DNA of 64,000 nt from Flavobacterium johnsoniae (GTDB taxonomy: Bacteria > Bacteroidota > Bacteroidia > Flavobacteriales > Flavobacteriaceae), in NCBI RefSeq assembly GCF_001879205.1, contig NZ_MLFK01000007.1:124001-188000 (forward strand), written 5' to 3'. A program made the translations under genes and the position numbers. Each line of letters opens with the position of its first letter. The first letter of the stretch is position 1. Below the pieces are notes generated by a model. That model saw only the letters and a program-made list of their open reading frames with translations, did not search any database and was not told the DNA's origin. Positions 43,138 to 54,350 of the stretch are shown piece by piece.

Positions 43138-44754
43138 ATGTCTGGATTATTGGCCGTTATAGGTAAAGGAAAAGACCCACAGCTTGTAAAAGAGCTTTCT
43201 GAAAGAATGTCGCATCGCGGCCCTGATGAAAGTGATTTACATATTATGGAAAATGGAAGTGTACTTTGTCATGAAAGTTTATCTATTATCGATTTAAATT
43301 CGGGGAAACAGCCTATTCAGGGAACAAACAAGGCCTGGATGGTTCATGATGGGGAAATCTATAATTATCAGGAATTAAAAGATACAGTTTTAAAAGATCA
43401 TACATTCAGAACAAAATCTGATTCAGAAGTTATTGTGCATTTGTATGAAGAATTTGGATATGATTTCTGTAATAAACTTGACGGTGATTTTGCTTTCGTA
43501 ATTATCGACGGAGACAAATATATCGCTGGTCGTGATCCAATTGGGGTAAAGCCTTTATATTATGGTCTAGACGAAAGAGGAAGAATTTATTTTTCTTCAG
43601 AAATGAAATCTATTGCAGATCAATGCAAATCATTTTCGACTTTTCCTCCGGGACATTATTACACAGCAAAAAGCGGTTTTGTAAAATACTACCATCCAGA
43701 ATACGAAGATCATAAAAACGCAGTACAGGCTCTGGATTTAAGTTTGATTAGAGAAAGCTTAATCGAGGCAACACGTAAACGTTTAATGAGTGAAGTTCCG
43801 GTTGGAGTTATCTTATCAGGAGGTTTAGATACCTCGTTGATTTCGTCAATTGCTTCACGATTATTAAAAGAAAGTGGTAAAAAATTACCCTCTTTTTCTA
43901 TCGGTTTAGATGCAGATGCACCTGATAATGTGATGGCCAGAAAAGCAGCAGAATTCTTAGGTACAGATCATCATGAAATACATTTTACGGTAGAAGAAGG
44001 CGTATCAGTTCTGGAAAAAGTGATTTCGCATATCGAAACCTATGATATTATTTCGGTACGTTCCGGAGTTCCAATGTATTTATTGTCTAAAGCAATAAGT
44101 GAAAAAGGAGTAAAAGTAATTCTTTCGGGAGAAGGAGCCGATGAAATTTTCGGCGGTCATTTGTATTTTAGAAATGCACCATCGGCAGAAGAATTTCAGG
44201 ATGAAACAATAGAAAGAGTTCAAAAGCTCTTTACAGCCGATTTACTTCGTGTAGATAAAACTACAATGGCAAACGGAATAGAAGCCAGAGTACCATTTTT
44301 GGATGCTTCATTTTTAGATGTAACCATTAGAATTAAAACGGAAGAAAAGCAGCCTAAAACTTATGATGGAGTTGAAAAATACATTTTAAGAAAAGCGTTT
44401 GATACAGCAGAAGATGCTTATCTGCCTGCTGAGGTTTTATGGCGTCAAAAAGAACAATTCTCAGATGGAGTTGGATACAACTGGGTTGATGAATTAATCG
44501 AATATTGTTCGGCGCAAGTTACAGATGAGCAATTGGCCGGAGCTAGTGCAGAATTTCCATACAATACACCAACAACAAAAGAAGCTTATTATTACAGATC
44601 CATTTTTCATAAATATTATCCTCAGGTCAGTGCGGCACAAACTGTTCGTAAATGGATTCCGAAATGGCAGGAAAATCTTGATCCAAGCGGAAGAGCAAAT
44701 GCGGCTCATTTACAAGGAAATTTCGAAAGTGTAAAATCTGGAGTAGCTGTTTAA
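43138..44754 (+). CDS. Asparagine synthetase paralogue with disabled glutaminase site
   Basis: 538 aa, colinear with asnB over its whole length. The glutaminase domain keeps the fold (MSHRGPDESD, GEIYNYQEL) but lost three key residues: Cys2 is Ser (MSGLLAV), the glutamine-binding Arg is Ser47 (CHESLSIID) and the oxyanion Asn is Asp71 (HDGEIYN). The Asp in SDSEV remains. The synthetase domain is intact: ILSGGLDTSLI, LSGEGADEIFGGHLYF, GIEARVPFLD and WRQKEQFSDGVGY. It should therefore use free ammonia or make another product; it is not a pseudogene. Any link to asnB, such as a mixed dimer, is conjecture. Confidence 0.9.
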   Translation: MSGLLAVIGKGKDPQLVKELSERMSHRGPDESDLHIMENGSVLCHESLSIIDLNSGKQPIQGTNKAWMVHDGEIYNYQELKDTVLKDHTFRTKSDSEVIVHLYEEFGYDFCNKLDGDFAFVIIDGDKYIAGRDPIGVKPLYYGLDERGRIYFSSEMKSIADQCKSFSTFPPGHYYTAKSGFVKYYHPEYEDHKNAVQALDLSLIRESLIEATRKRLMSEVPVGVILSGGLDTSLISSIASRLLKESGKKLPSFSIGLDADAPDNVMARKAAEFLGTDHHEIHFTVEEGVSVLEKVISHIETYDIISVRSGVPMYLLSKAISEKGVKVILSGEGADEIFGGHLYFRNAPSAEEFQDETIERVQKLFTADLLRVDKTTMANGIEARVPFLDASFLDVTIRIKTEEKQPKTYDGVEKYILRKAFDTAEDAYLPAEVLWRQKEQFSDGVGYNWVDELIEYCSAQVTDEQLAGASAEFPYNTPTTKEAYYYRSIFHKYYPQVSAAQTVRKWIPKWQENLDPSGRANAAHLQGNFESVKSGVAV

Positions 44755-44825
44755 AAAAAAATAATTTCCAATTTTAATCCTGATGGCTTTTAAGGCCGCA
44801 AACGGATTAGAATTTTCAAAAATAT

Positions 44826-44865
44826 AAACCGAAATGAACCTTTAAAGTTTGTTTCGGTTTTTTTT
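44826..44865 (+). terminator. Terminator after asnB paralogue (AACCGAAA stem)
   Basis: Stem AAACCGAAA (44826-44834) with TTTCGGTTT (44852-44860), T-run following. The same stem is used after the M16 gene at 47774. Confidence 0.8.
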
Positions 44866-44927
44866 ACGTGTTCCCGTAAATTGCTAAAACTAAGTTAATA
44901 AGAATAAATCGTGTTTCGGAAAAATAC

Positions 44928-44935
44928 TATATTTG
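44928..44935 (+). promoter_or_regulatory. M16 gene -7 box (TATATTTG)
   Basis: Perfect TAnnTTTG about 40 bases upstream of the ATG at 44975. Confidence 0.55.
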
Positions 44936-44974
44936 ATTACCATAGAACAATTAAATAACCCTTAAACACAATTT

Positions 44975-47710
44975 ATGAAAAACCTTTTTCTAAGTGGAAT
45001 TTTATGCTGCTCATTAGTTTCTTTGAGCTCAGTTTATGCACAAAAAAAACCGGAGGTGCCCAAGTACATTACAAACGTCGAAGGTGTCAAAGAATATTCT
45101 TTAAATAACGGATTAAAAGTACTTTTAATTCCAGATGCCTCTCAAAGTAATATGGTAGTCAATATTGTTTACAATGTTGGTTCTAGAAATGAAGGTTATG
45201 GCGAAAAAGGGATGGCACATTTATTAGAACATATGCTTTTTAAGAGCACTAAGAATTTAGGGGATATTAAAAAGATGCTTTCAGATAAAGGAGGGAATGC
45301 TAATGGAACCACTTGGTTGGACAGGACAAATTACTATGAAGTTTTTCCGTCAAGTGATGAAAATTTAAAATGGAGTATCGAAATGGAAGCAGACCGAATG
45401 GTGAATGCTACTATTTTGCAGACTGATCTTGAGAAAGAATTCTCTGTAGTTAGAAATGAATTTGAAATAGGAGAAAATAATCCGGACGGAGTGCTGCAGG
45501 AAAGAATTCTTTCTACTGCTTACTTATGGCACAATTACGGGAACAGTACCATTGGAAGTAAAGAAGACATTGAAAGAGTAAAAGCAAATACACTTCGTGT
45601 TTTTTATGAAAAGTACTATCAGCCGGATAATGCAACTGTAATTATTGCAGGAAAGTTTGATGAACAAAAAGCGTTACAATACGTTGGCCAGTATTTTGGA
45701 GTAATTCCGAGACCGAAAAGAGTTCTGGATAAAACTTATACAATTGAACCAGCCCAGGACGGAGAAAAGTTTGTAGAACTTAAAAGAGCAGGCGACAGTA
45801 AAAATGTTGGAGTGGTTTATCATACAGCATCTTATGCAGATAAAGATTATGCTGCAATTGATGCTTTAGGTGAAATTCTGACAGCTGATCCATCGGGGTA
45901 TTTGTATAAAACTTTAGTAGAAACCCAAAAAGTATCTAGTATTTATTTTTGGCAGCCAACTGTAAGAGATGCGGGTTATATTTATTTTGGAGTTGCTGTT
46001 CCTAATGATAAAGATGTTAAAGCGGTACAGCAAAATGTTAGGGACGAGATGGATAAAATTGGCTCAACAAAATATACGGATCAGGATGTAAGCAGAGCAA
46101 AAGCGAAAATTATCAAACAAATCGAAGCTGTAAAAAATAATACAATTTCTTACGCTATAAATATGACCGAAATTATTGGTGCCGGAGATTATAGACTTGG
46201 ATTTTTGTACAGAGACGCAATTGAAAAACTGACAAAAGAAGATATTCAAAGAGTTGCCGAGAAATATTTCAGGTCAAACAACAGAACAGTGGGTGTTTTT
46301 ATTCCATCTAAAGAAGAAATAAGAGTGAAACCTGTTGAATATACAGACGAACAGTTAGTTGCATTTACTAAAGATTATAAAGGAAAAGCTTTAGAGAAAG
46401 AAGCAGCTCCGTTTGAAGCTTCTATTAAAAATTTAAAGCAGAATTTTGCAGAAGGAAAATTGAGTAATGGCGTGAAATACGGATTAATCAAAAAAGAAAT
46501 TAAGGGAGGTAAAGTTCAGGCAAGTTTTAAATTCCCGGTAAGTAATGAAAAAGACTTAAACGGAAAAACAGATGCAGCCGGAATTTTGGCGCAATTATTA
46601 AAAACAGGAACTAAAACACAGACCAAAGAGCAAATTCAGGATCGATTAGATCAATTGAAATCTTCTATATATTTTAATTTTTCAAGACAAACATTATCCA
46701 TTAATGTTAGTACTTATAAAGAGAATTTTAAGGAAGTAATGGCGATTTTAGGTGATTTACTGACAAACTCCACTTTTCCTGAAAATGAGCTGACTAAAAC
46801 GATCAGCGAGTACAATACTTACCTGGAGTCTAGTCTTAATGATCCGCAGTCTGTTGCCTTTACAGAAATTACAAGACAAACTACAAAATATCCTAAAGGA
46901 AGTATTTTTTACACGCCAACTATTCAAGAGCAGATTGATGCTTTTAAAAAGATAAAGCAGTCGGAAATTGTTGATTTCTACAAGAATATTTTAGGAGGAA
47001 ACAATGGAGTTGGAAGTGTTGTTGGGGATTTGGATGCCAAATCTACAGCAGAAATTTTAGAAAGCACTTTTGGTAAATGGAACTCTAAATCAAAATACGA
47101 AATGGCACTGCCAACTTATTTTGAAACCCAAAAATCAGATAAAGATATAATTACGCCAGATAAAGAAAATGCAGTTGCGTTAGGTAGAATAAGTTTTAAA
47201 ATGGATCGAAAAAATCCAGATTATCCTGCCTTTGTAATGGCTAATGAAGTATTAGGAAGCGGTGGGTTTTTAAGTGCCAGAATTCCTATGAGGTTAAGAG
47301 AAAAAGAAGGAATTAGTTATGGAGCAGGATCCTTTATTGATGTGCCAATTACTAATGATACTGCAAGCTGGACATACTACGCTTTTTTAAATCCTACGAA
47401 AAAAAGTGCAGTTGAAACAGCCGCAAAAGAAGAAATTGCCAAAGCTTTGAAAGACGGATTTACAGCAGAAGAACTAAAATCAAATTTTGTAAGCTGGCAG
47501 AATGATAGAAAAACAAAATTAGGAATCGACAATACTCTAATGGACTTAGCTAATACTTATTTACAGTACGGAATACCTTTTGAAGATTATGACAATTTAG
47601 AAGAAAAGGTTAAAGCCTTAAAAGTAGATGAGGTAAATAACGTTCTGAAAAAATACCTGTCTTTAGATAAAATGACTTCAGTTTATGCAGGAGATTTTAA
47701 TAAAAAATAA
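44975..47710 (+). CDS. M16-family (pitrilysin-type) zinc metallopeptidase
   Basis: 911-aa secreted peptidase; signal peptide at residues 1-22 (LFLSGILCCSLVSLSSVYAQ). The N-terminal active half has the inverted zinc motif HLLEH (H82, E85, H86) in MAHLLEHMLFK and a downstream Glu ligand in VRNEFEIGENN. The second half repeats the fold without the motif (residues about 485-905), as usual in M16 proteins; GISYGAGSFIDVPI is the C-domain Arg/Tyr region. Degrades peptides in the periplasm. Single gene with own promoter and terminator. Confidence 0.93.
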   Translation: MKNLFLSGILCCSLVSLSSVYAQKKPEVPKYITNVEGVKEYSLNNGLKVLLIPDASQSNMVVNIVYNVGSRNEGYGEKGMAHLLEHMLFKSTKNLGDIKKMLSDKGGNANGTTWLDRTNYYEVFPSSDENLKWSIEMEADRMVNATILQTDLEKEFSVVRNEFEIGENNPDGVLQERILSTAYLWHNYGNSTIGSKEDIERVKANTLRVFYEKYYQPDNATVIIAGKFDEQKALQYVGQYFGVIPRPKRVLDKTYTIEPAQDGEKFVELKRAGDSKNVGVVYHTASYADKDYAAIDALGEILTADPSGYLYKTLVETQKVSSIYFWQPTVRDAGYIYFGVAVPNDKDVKAVQQNVRDEMDKIGSTKYTDQDVSRAKAKIIKQIEAVKNNTISYAINMTEIIGAGDYRLGFLYRDAIEKLTKEDIQRVAEKYFRSNNRTVGVFIPSKEEIRVKPVEYTDEQLVAFTKDYKGKALEKEAAPFEASIKNLKQNFAEGKLSNGVKYGLIKKEIKGGKVQASFKFPVSNEKDLNGKTDAAGILAQLLKTGTKTQTKEQIQDRLDQLKSSIYFNFSRQTLSINVSTYKENFKEVMAILGDLLTNSTFPENELTKTISEYNTYLESSLNDPQSVAFTEITRQTTKYPKGSIFYTPTIQEQIDAFKKIKQSEIVDFYKNILGGNNGVGSVVGDLDAKSTAEILESTFGKWNSKSKYEMALPTYFETQKSDKDIITPDKENAVALGRISFKMDRKNPDYPAFVMANEVLGSGGFLSARIPMRLREKEGISYGAGSFIDVPITNDTASWTYYAFLNPTKKSAVETAAKEEIAKALKDGFTAEELKSNFVSWQNDRKTKLGIDNTLMDLANTYLQYGIPFEDYDNLEEKVKALKVDEVNNVLKKYLSLDKMTSVYAGDFNKK

Positions 47711-47773
47711 TAAAGTTTAGAAAATTCAATATAAAAAATCCAAATTCCAATTTAAGGAGTTTTGAAATCTTAG

Positions 47774-47813
47774 AAACCGAAATGCATTTTTATAATGTTA
47801 TTTCGGTTTTTTT
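47774..47813 (+). terminator. Terminator after M16 gene (AACCGAAA stem)
   Basis: AAACCGAAAT (47774-47783) pairs with ATTTCGGTTT (47800-47809), followed by T. Uses the same stem bases as the terminator at 44826. Confidence 0.82.
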
Positions 47814-47897
47814 ATGCTGTTAAAAAATGACTTTTTTGCAATTTAGGTTTTATAAAATCAATTGATTTTTTTACTGTATTCTTATTTTTAGAATTTG

Positions 47898-47915
47898 GTC
47901 CCGAGGCTTCGGGAT
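47898..47915. repeat. 18-bp palindrome, copy 4
   Basis: GTCCCGAGGCTTCGGGAT in the 365-bp gap before gyrB, flanked by GAATTTGG and TTTGGAATTT words as at copy 1. Apart from this repeat, the terminator and the gyrB promoter, the gap shows nothing. Confidence 0.75.
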
Positions 47916-48018
47916 AGAAATTTGGAATTTAAGTCATCCTTTAAGTATATTTTTTGGTTTTTCAGACAATTGTGTTGATAACTTAAGTGCTTTAGGTCGG
48001 AATTTTATGGGTATATAG

Positions 48019-50016
<1,998 letters not shown>

Positions 50017-50032
50017 TAGATTTTAACACGAT

Positions 50033-50076
50033 AATTCGTTTAATTGTTTAAATTTGTTTAAACGATTAAACGAATT
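50033..50076. repeat. AAACGATTAAAC-type inverted repeat, copy 1
   Basis: 20-bp arms 50033-50052 and 50057-50076 with one mismatch, 4-nt loop. Words GTTTAATTGTTTAAA/TTTAAACGATTAAAC match those flanking the four-helix-bundle gene near 57.9-58.4 kb. May also serve as gyrB terminator, though no T-run follows. Confidence 0.75.
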
Positions 50077-50125
50077 GTTGATTTATAAAATAAACAATTA
50101 ATTAATAACCGATAAAGTTAAAAAT

Positions 50126-51061
50126 ATGAAAGTTACCATTGTAGGAGCAGGAAATGTTGGAGCTACATGTGCAGACGTTATTTCTTATAGAGGAATTGCA
50201 AGCGAAGTAGTACTGTTGGATATTAAAGAAGGCTTTGCCGAAGGGAAAGCGTTGGATATTACACAATGTGCCACCAATACTGGTTTTAATACTAAAGTGT
50301 CAGGTGTTACCAACGATTATTCTAAAACTGCTGGAAGTGATGTAGTGGTTATTACATCAGGAATTCCAAGAAAACCAGGAATGACAAGAGAAGAATTAAT
50401 AGGTATAAATGCGGGGATTGTAAAGACAGTTGCCGAAAATGTACTTAAATATTCTCCTGATACTATAATAGTTGTAGTTTCTAATCCAATGGATACTATG
50501 ACTTATTTGGCTTTAAAAGCTACAGGATTGCCAAAAAACAGAATTATAGGTATGGGAGGTGCATTAGACAGCTCTCGTTTTAGAACTTATCTTTCTCTGG
50601 CTTTGGATAAACCTGCAAATGATATATCTGCGATGGTAATTGGAGGTCATGGAGATACTACTATGATTCCTTTAACACGTTTAGCATCTTACAACGGAAT
50701 TCCGGTATCGCAGTTTCTTTCGGAAGAAGTATTGCAAAAAGTAGCAGCAGACACTATGGTGGGCGGTGCAACTCTAACAGGGCTTTTAGGAACTTCTGCA
50801 TGGTATGCACCGGGAGCTTCTGTAGCCTACTTAGTAGATAGTATTCTAAATGATCAAAAGAAAATGATTGCCTGCTCTGTTTTTGTAGAAGGAGAGTACG
50901 GGCAAAATGATATATGTATAGGAGTACCATGTATAATTGGTAAAAACGGAGTCGAAGAGATTGTAGATATTAATCTAAACGATCAGGAAAAGGCTCTTTT
51001 TGCTAAAAGTGCAGATGCGGTTCGCGGCATGAATGATGCTCTAAAATCGATTTTAGTATAA
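50126..51061 (+). CDS. mdh: Malate dehydrogenase
   Basis: NAD-dependent oxidation of malate in the TCA cycle; 311 aa, LDH-like type. NAD loop VGAGNVGATCA (6-16); specificity loop SGIPRKPGMTREE with the Arg that marks malate over lactate; catalytic Asp-His pair DSSRFR and IGGHGDT. Followed by a hairpin terminator. Not coupled to gyrB. Confidence 0.96.
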   Translation: MKVTIVGAGNVGATCADVISYRGIASEVVLLDIKEGFAEGKALDITQCATNTGFNTKVSGVTNDYSKTAGSDVVVITSGIPRKPGMTREELIGINAGIVKTVAENVLKYSPDTIIVVVSNPMDTMTYLALKATGLPKNRIIGMGGALDSSRFRTYLSLALDKPANDISAMVIGGHGDTTMIPLTRLASYNGIPVSQFLSEEVLQKVAADTMVGGATLTGLLGTSAWYAPGASVAYLVDSILNDQKKMIACSVFVEGEYGQNDICIGVPCIIGKNGVEEIVDINLNDQEKALFAKSADAVRGMNDALKSILV

Positions 51062-51080
51062 TAAAAACAGTAAAAAAAGG

Positions 51081-51110
51081 AAAAGGCTGCACTTTTGCAG
51101 TCTTTTTTTT
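51081..51110 (+). terminator. mdh terminator
   Basis: Stem AAAAGGCTGCA/TGCAGTCTTTT (one G-T pair), CTTT loop, T8 tail. Confidence 0.85.
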
Positions 51111-51130
51111 GAGATTAATTAATAAATAAA

Positions 51131-51161
51131 TTGGTTAATCTTTTCGTTAATTATATATTTG
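51131..51161 (+). promoter_or_regulatory. secDF promoter (TTG-N20-TATATTTG)
   Basis: TTG at 51131-51133 and TATATTTG at 51154-51161 are 20 bp apart, the best complete Bacteroidota promoter in the window. It leaves a leader of about 120 nt before the secDF ATG. Confidence 0.7.
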
Positions 51162-51288
51162 CTCGATTTAAAAAAAATGTAGTAATTCGTGATCTCGATT
51201 TTTTAGTTTTAAAAACTCATGTCAGGGCTTATTTTTAGAGAATTTAAAACCAAAAACAAACATAAAACATAATTAATTTTTAGTAATA

Positions 51289-54264
51289 ATGCAGAATAAA
51301 GGACTTATTAAATTTTTCGCAATTCTATTTGCATTGGTAAGTATTTACCAACTTTCTTTCACTTTTGTGGCAAATAACGTCAAAAGTGAAGCTAAAGCTT
51401 TTGCAGGGGACAATCCTGATAAAGAGCTAAAATATTTAGATTCTATTGGTAAAGAAAAAGTGTTTAATCTTGGTTTTACAGACTTCACTTATAATGAAGT
51501 TAAAAACAAGCAGCTAAATAAAGGTCTTGACTTAGAAGGAGGAATCAACGTAATTCTTCAAATCTCTGTTAAAGATGTTTTAAAAGGTTTAGCAAACAAT
51601 TCTAAAAATCCAGTATTTAATAAATCATTAGCTGATGCAACTGCGAATTTAGAAGGAAATAAGACCTATTTAAATAAATTTTTTGAAGCTTTTGAAGCAA
51701 ATTCAAACGGAACTGTAAAATTGGCTTCGCCAGATATCTTTGCAAACAGAAGTTTACAAGGAGAAGGTGGTATCGATTTTCAAATGTCTGATGCGCAAGT
51801 TCAAAAAGTAATCAAAAGAAAAGTTGATGAGTCTATCGAAAGTGCTTATAAAGTATTAAGAGAGCGTATCGACAAATTTGGTGTAACACAACCAAATATT
51901 CAAAAATTAGGAGAAACAGGAAGAATCTTAGTAGAGCTTCCAGGTGCTAAAGATGTTGACAGAATTAAAAAATTATTAGGTGGAAAAGCTCAATTAGAGT
52001 TTTGGGAAACTTATAAAATTGAAGAAGTTGGTAACTTCTTAGTTGCTGCTAACGAAGCTTTAAAAAAGACTGAAGTTAAGAAAACAGAAACTAAAACTGT
52101 TGCTAAAGATTCATTGAATGCTTTATTGACAGATAATTCTAAAGATTCATTAGATACAAAAAAAGGAAACAATCCTTTATTTGATAAAATGATTGTTCAG
52201 GGTGGTGGTCCGGTTTTAGGATATTTCGCTACTAAAGATACTGCAGCAGTAAACGGTTATTTTAAAAGACCGGAAATTAGAATTTTATTGGGTGCTGACC
52301 AACACAATGCAAAATTTGTTTGGAGTAAACCAACAACTATAAAAGATGCTAAATCTAAAGATGTTGAAGCAGTAGAATTATACGCTTTAAAAGGAAACAG
52401 AGATAACGTGCCTGCTATGAGCGGTGGTGTTGTTACTGATGCTAAAGATACTTTTGACCAAATGGGTAAACCAGCTGTTTCTATGCAAATGAACAGTCAG
52501 GGAGCAAAAGTTTGGGAAGAATTAACAGGAAGAGCTTTCTCTCAAAAAGGTTATATCGCTATTGTTTTAGATAACATCGTATATTCTGCGCCAGGTGTTA
52601 CTAGTGGTCCAATTGCTGGAGGAAGATCTGAAATTACAGGTTCTTTTGATGTTGCTGAAACTAAAGATTTAGCTAACGTATTAAACGCAGGTAAATTACC
52701 AGCTTCTGCAGATATCATTCAATCAACGGTTGTAGGACCATCTTTAGGTCAGGCTGCAATTGATGCCGGAACTATTTCATCTGTATTAGGATTCTTATTA
52801 GTTTGTGTTTGGATGGTATTCTATTATGGTAAAGCTGGATGGTATGCAAACCTTGCTTTATTATTAAACTTACTATTCTTATTTGGAATTATGGCAAGTT
52901 TTGGTTTTGTATTAACATTACCAGGTATTGCAGGTATCGTATTAACATTAGGTACAGCGGTAGATGCGAACATCATTATCTATGAAAGAGCAAAAGAAGA
53001 ATTACGTGAAGGTAAGTCATTATCAGAAGCTGTAGCGGCATCTTACGGATGGCATGGTGCAATGCGTTCTATCATTGATGCAAACGTAACTCACGTTTTA
53101 ACTGGAGCGATCTTGTTTATCTTTGGTACAGGACCAATTAAAGGTTTCGCGTTAACATTACTTATTGGTATCGTAACTTCATTGTTTACTTCTATCTTTA
53201 TCGCTAGAATTTTCATTGACAGAAATATTGCTGGAAAAGGTGATTTGACTTTCTCTACAAGCATTACTAAAAACTGGTTTACAAACTTCCACTTTGACTT
53301 TATTAAAGTGAAGAAATTCACTTATATCTTCTCTTCTATTGTAACAATAGTAAGTTTAACTTCTATCTTCTTTATTAACGGATTAGATGAAGGTGTTGAT
53401 TTTGTTGGAGGTAGAACTTTCCAGGTTAAATTTGAAAAACCAATCGATGCAACTACGGTTTCAGATGAGTTATCTGCTGCTTTCGGTACTCCGGTTGAGG
53501 CTAAAATTTTAGGTGATGATGATCAGTTGAAAATCACAACTAAATATAAAATTAAAGAAGATGGTGTTGCTGTTGATGAAGAAGTAAACCAAAAATTATA
53601 CAAAGCATTACAAAAGTATTACCCAAATACTTCTTACGATAAATTCATCAACTCTTTTGACGGTAAAAAAGTTGGAGTTTTACAAGCTTCTAAAGTTGGA
53701 GCTTCTATCTCTGAAGATATTAAAACAAACTCTTACTGGGCAGTTCTTGGAGCAATGGCAGTTATTTTCTTATACTTAATGGTTTCTTTCCGTAAATGGC
53801 AGTATTCATTAGGTGCGATTGCAGCTGTTGCGCACGACGTAATCTTCGTATTAGGAATTTACTCTTTATGCTACAAGTTTATGCCATTCCACATGGAGAT
53901 GGATCAGCACTTTATCGCTGCGATTCTTACTGTAATTGGTTACTCTATGAATGATACTGTAATTGTATTTGACAGGGTTAGAGAGTTTATCATCGGAAAC
54001 CGTAAAGGTAGTTTCGAAGATATCGTAAACGCTTCTATTAATACTACTTTATCAAGAACATTGAATACTTCATTAATGATGATCATTGTATTATTGACAA
54101 TGTTTATTTTCGGTGGAGAATCTATCAGAGGATTTATCTTCGCAATGTTAATTGGTATTATTGTAGGTACTTATTCTTCTTTATTTATTGCTACGCCAGT
54201 ACTGGTAGATACGATTTCTAAAGATGAAAAACATACAATCGAAGACAAACACAATAAAGCATAA
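51289..54264 (+). CDS. secDF: Protein translocase SecDF fusion
   Basis: 991-aa inner-membrane protein that uses the proton gradient to pull secreted proteins through SecYEG. SecD half: first helix, NKGLDLEGGINVILQISV (D1 motif), periplasmic P1 domain, then five helices with GIAGIVLTLGTAVDANIIIYERAKEELREG. SecF half from about residue 660: FVGGRTFQVKFE and TVIGYSMNDTVIVFDRVRE. Both conserved proton-relay Asp sets are present (AVDANI, MNDTV). The C-terminus of SecD and N-terminus of SecF are joined without a break. Confidence 0.97.
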   Translation: MQNKGLIKFFAILFALVSIYQLSFTFVANNVKSEAKAFAGDNPDKELKYLDSIGKEKVFNLGFTDFTYNEVKNKQLNKGLDLEGGINVILQISVKDVLKGLANNSKNPVFNKSLADATANLEGNKTYLNKFFEAFEANSNGTVKLASPDIFANRSLQGEGGIDFQMSDAQVQKVIKRKVDESIESAYKVLRERIDKFGVTQPNIQKLGETGRILVELPGAKDVDRIKKLLGGKAQLEFWETYKIEEVGNFLVAANEALKKTEVKKTETKTVAKDSLNALLTDNSKDSLDTKKGNNPLFDKMIVQGGGPVLGYFATKDTAAVNGYFKRPEIRILLGADQHNAKFVWSKPTTIKDAKSKDVEAVELYALKGNRDNVPAMSGGVVTDAKDTFDQMGKPAVSMQMNSQGAKVWEELTGRAFSQKGYIAIVLDNIVYSAPGVTSGPIAGGRSEITGSFDVAETKDLANVLNAGKLPASADIIQSTVVGPSLGQAAIDAGTISSVLGFLLVCVWMVFYYGKAGWYANLALLLNLLFLFGIMASFGFVLTLPGIAGIVLTLGTAVDANIIIYERAKEELREGKSLSEAVAASYGWHGAMRSIIDANVTHVLTGAILFIFGTGPIKGFALTLLIGIVTSLFTSIFIARIFIDRNIAGKGDLTFSTSITKNWFTNFHFDFIKVKKFTYIFSSIVTIVSLTSIFFINGLDEGVDFVGGRTFQVKFEKPIDATTVSDELSAAFGTPVEAKILGDDDQLKITTKYKIKEDGVAVDEEVNQKLYKALQKYYPNTSYDKFINSFDGKKVGVLQASKVGASISEDIKTNSYWAVLGAMAVIFLYLMVSFRKWQYSLGAIAAVAHDVIFVLGIYSLCYKFMPFHMEMDQHFIAAILTVIGYSMNDTVIVFDRVREFIIGNRKGSFEDIVNASINTTLSRTLNTSLMMIIVLLTMFIFGGESIRGFIFAMLIGIIVGTYSSLFIATPVLVDTISKDEKHTIEDKHNKA

Positions 54265-54284
54265 TTAATTGCTTAAATCATATT

Positions 54285-54317
54285 AAAAAGATCCGGTGAA
54301 AGCTGGATCTTTTTTTT
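54285..54317 (+). terminator. secDF terminator
   Basis: 10-bp stem AAAAAGATCC/GGATCTTTTT with a 10-nt loop and T tail. Confidence 0.85.
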
Positions 54318-54350
54318 GTGCTATATTTATAATGAATTTTAAAAACAGAT

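Noticed and set aside
43138..44754. asnB paralogue as a pseudogene or sequencing artefact
   Set aside because: The frame is intact over 538 codons and synthetase motifs are conserved; three independent catalytic changes in an otherwise clean gene indicate functional divergence.
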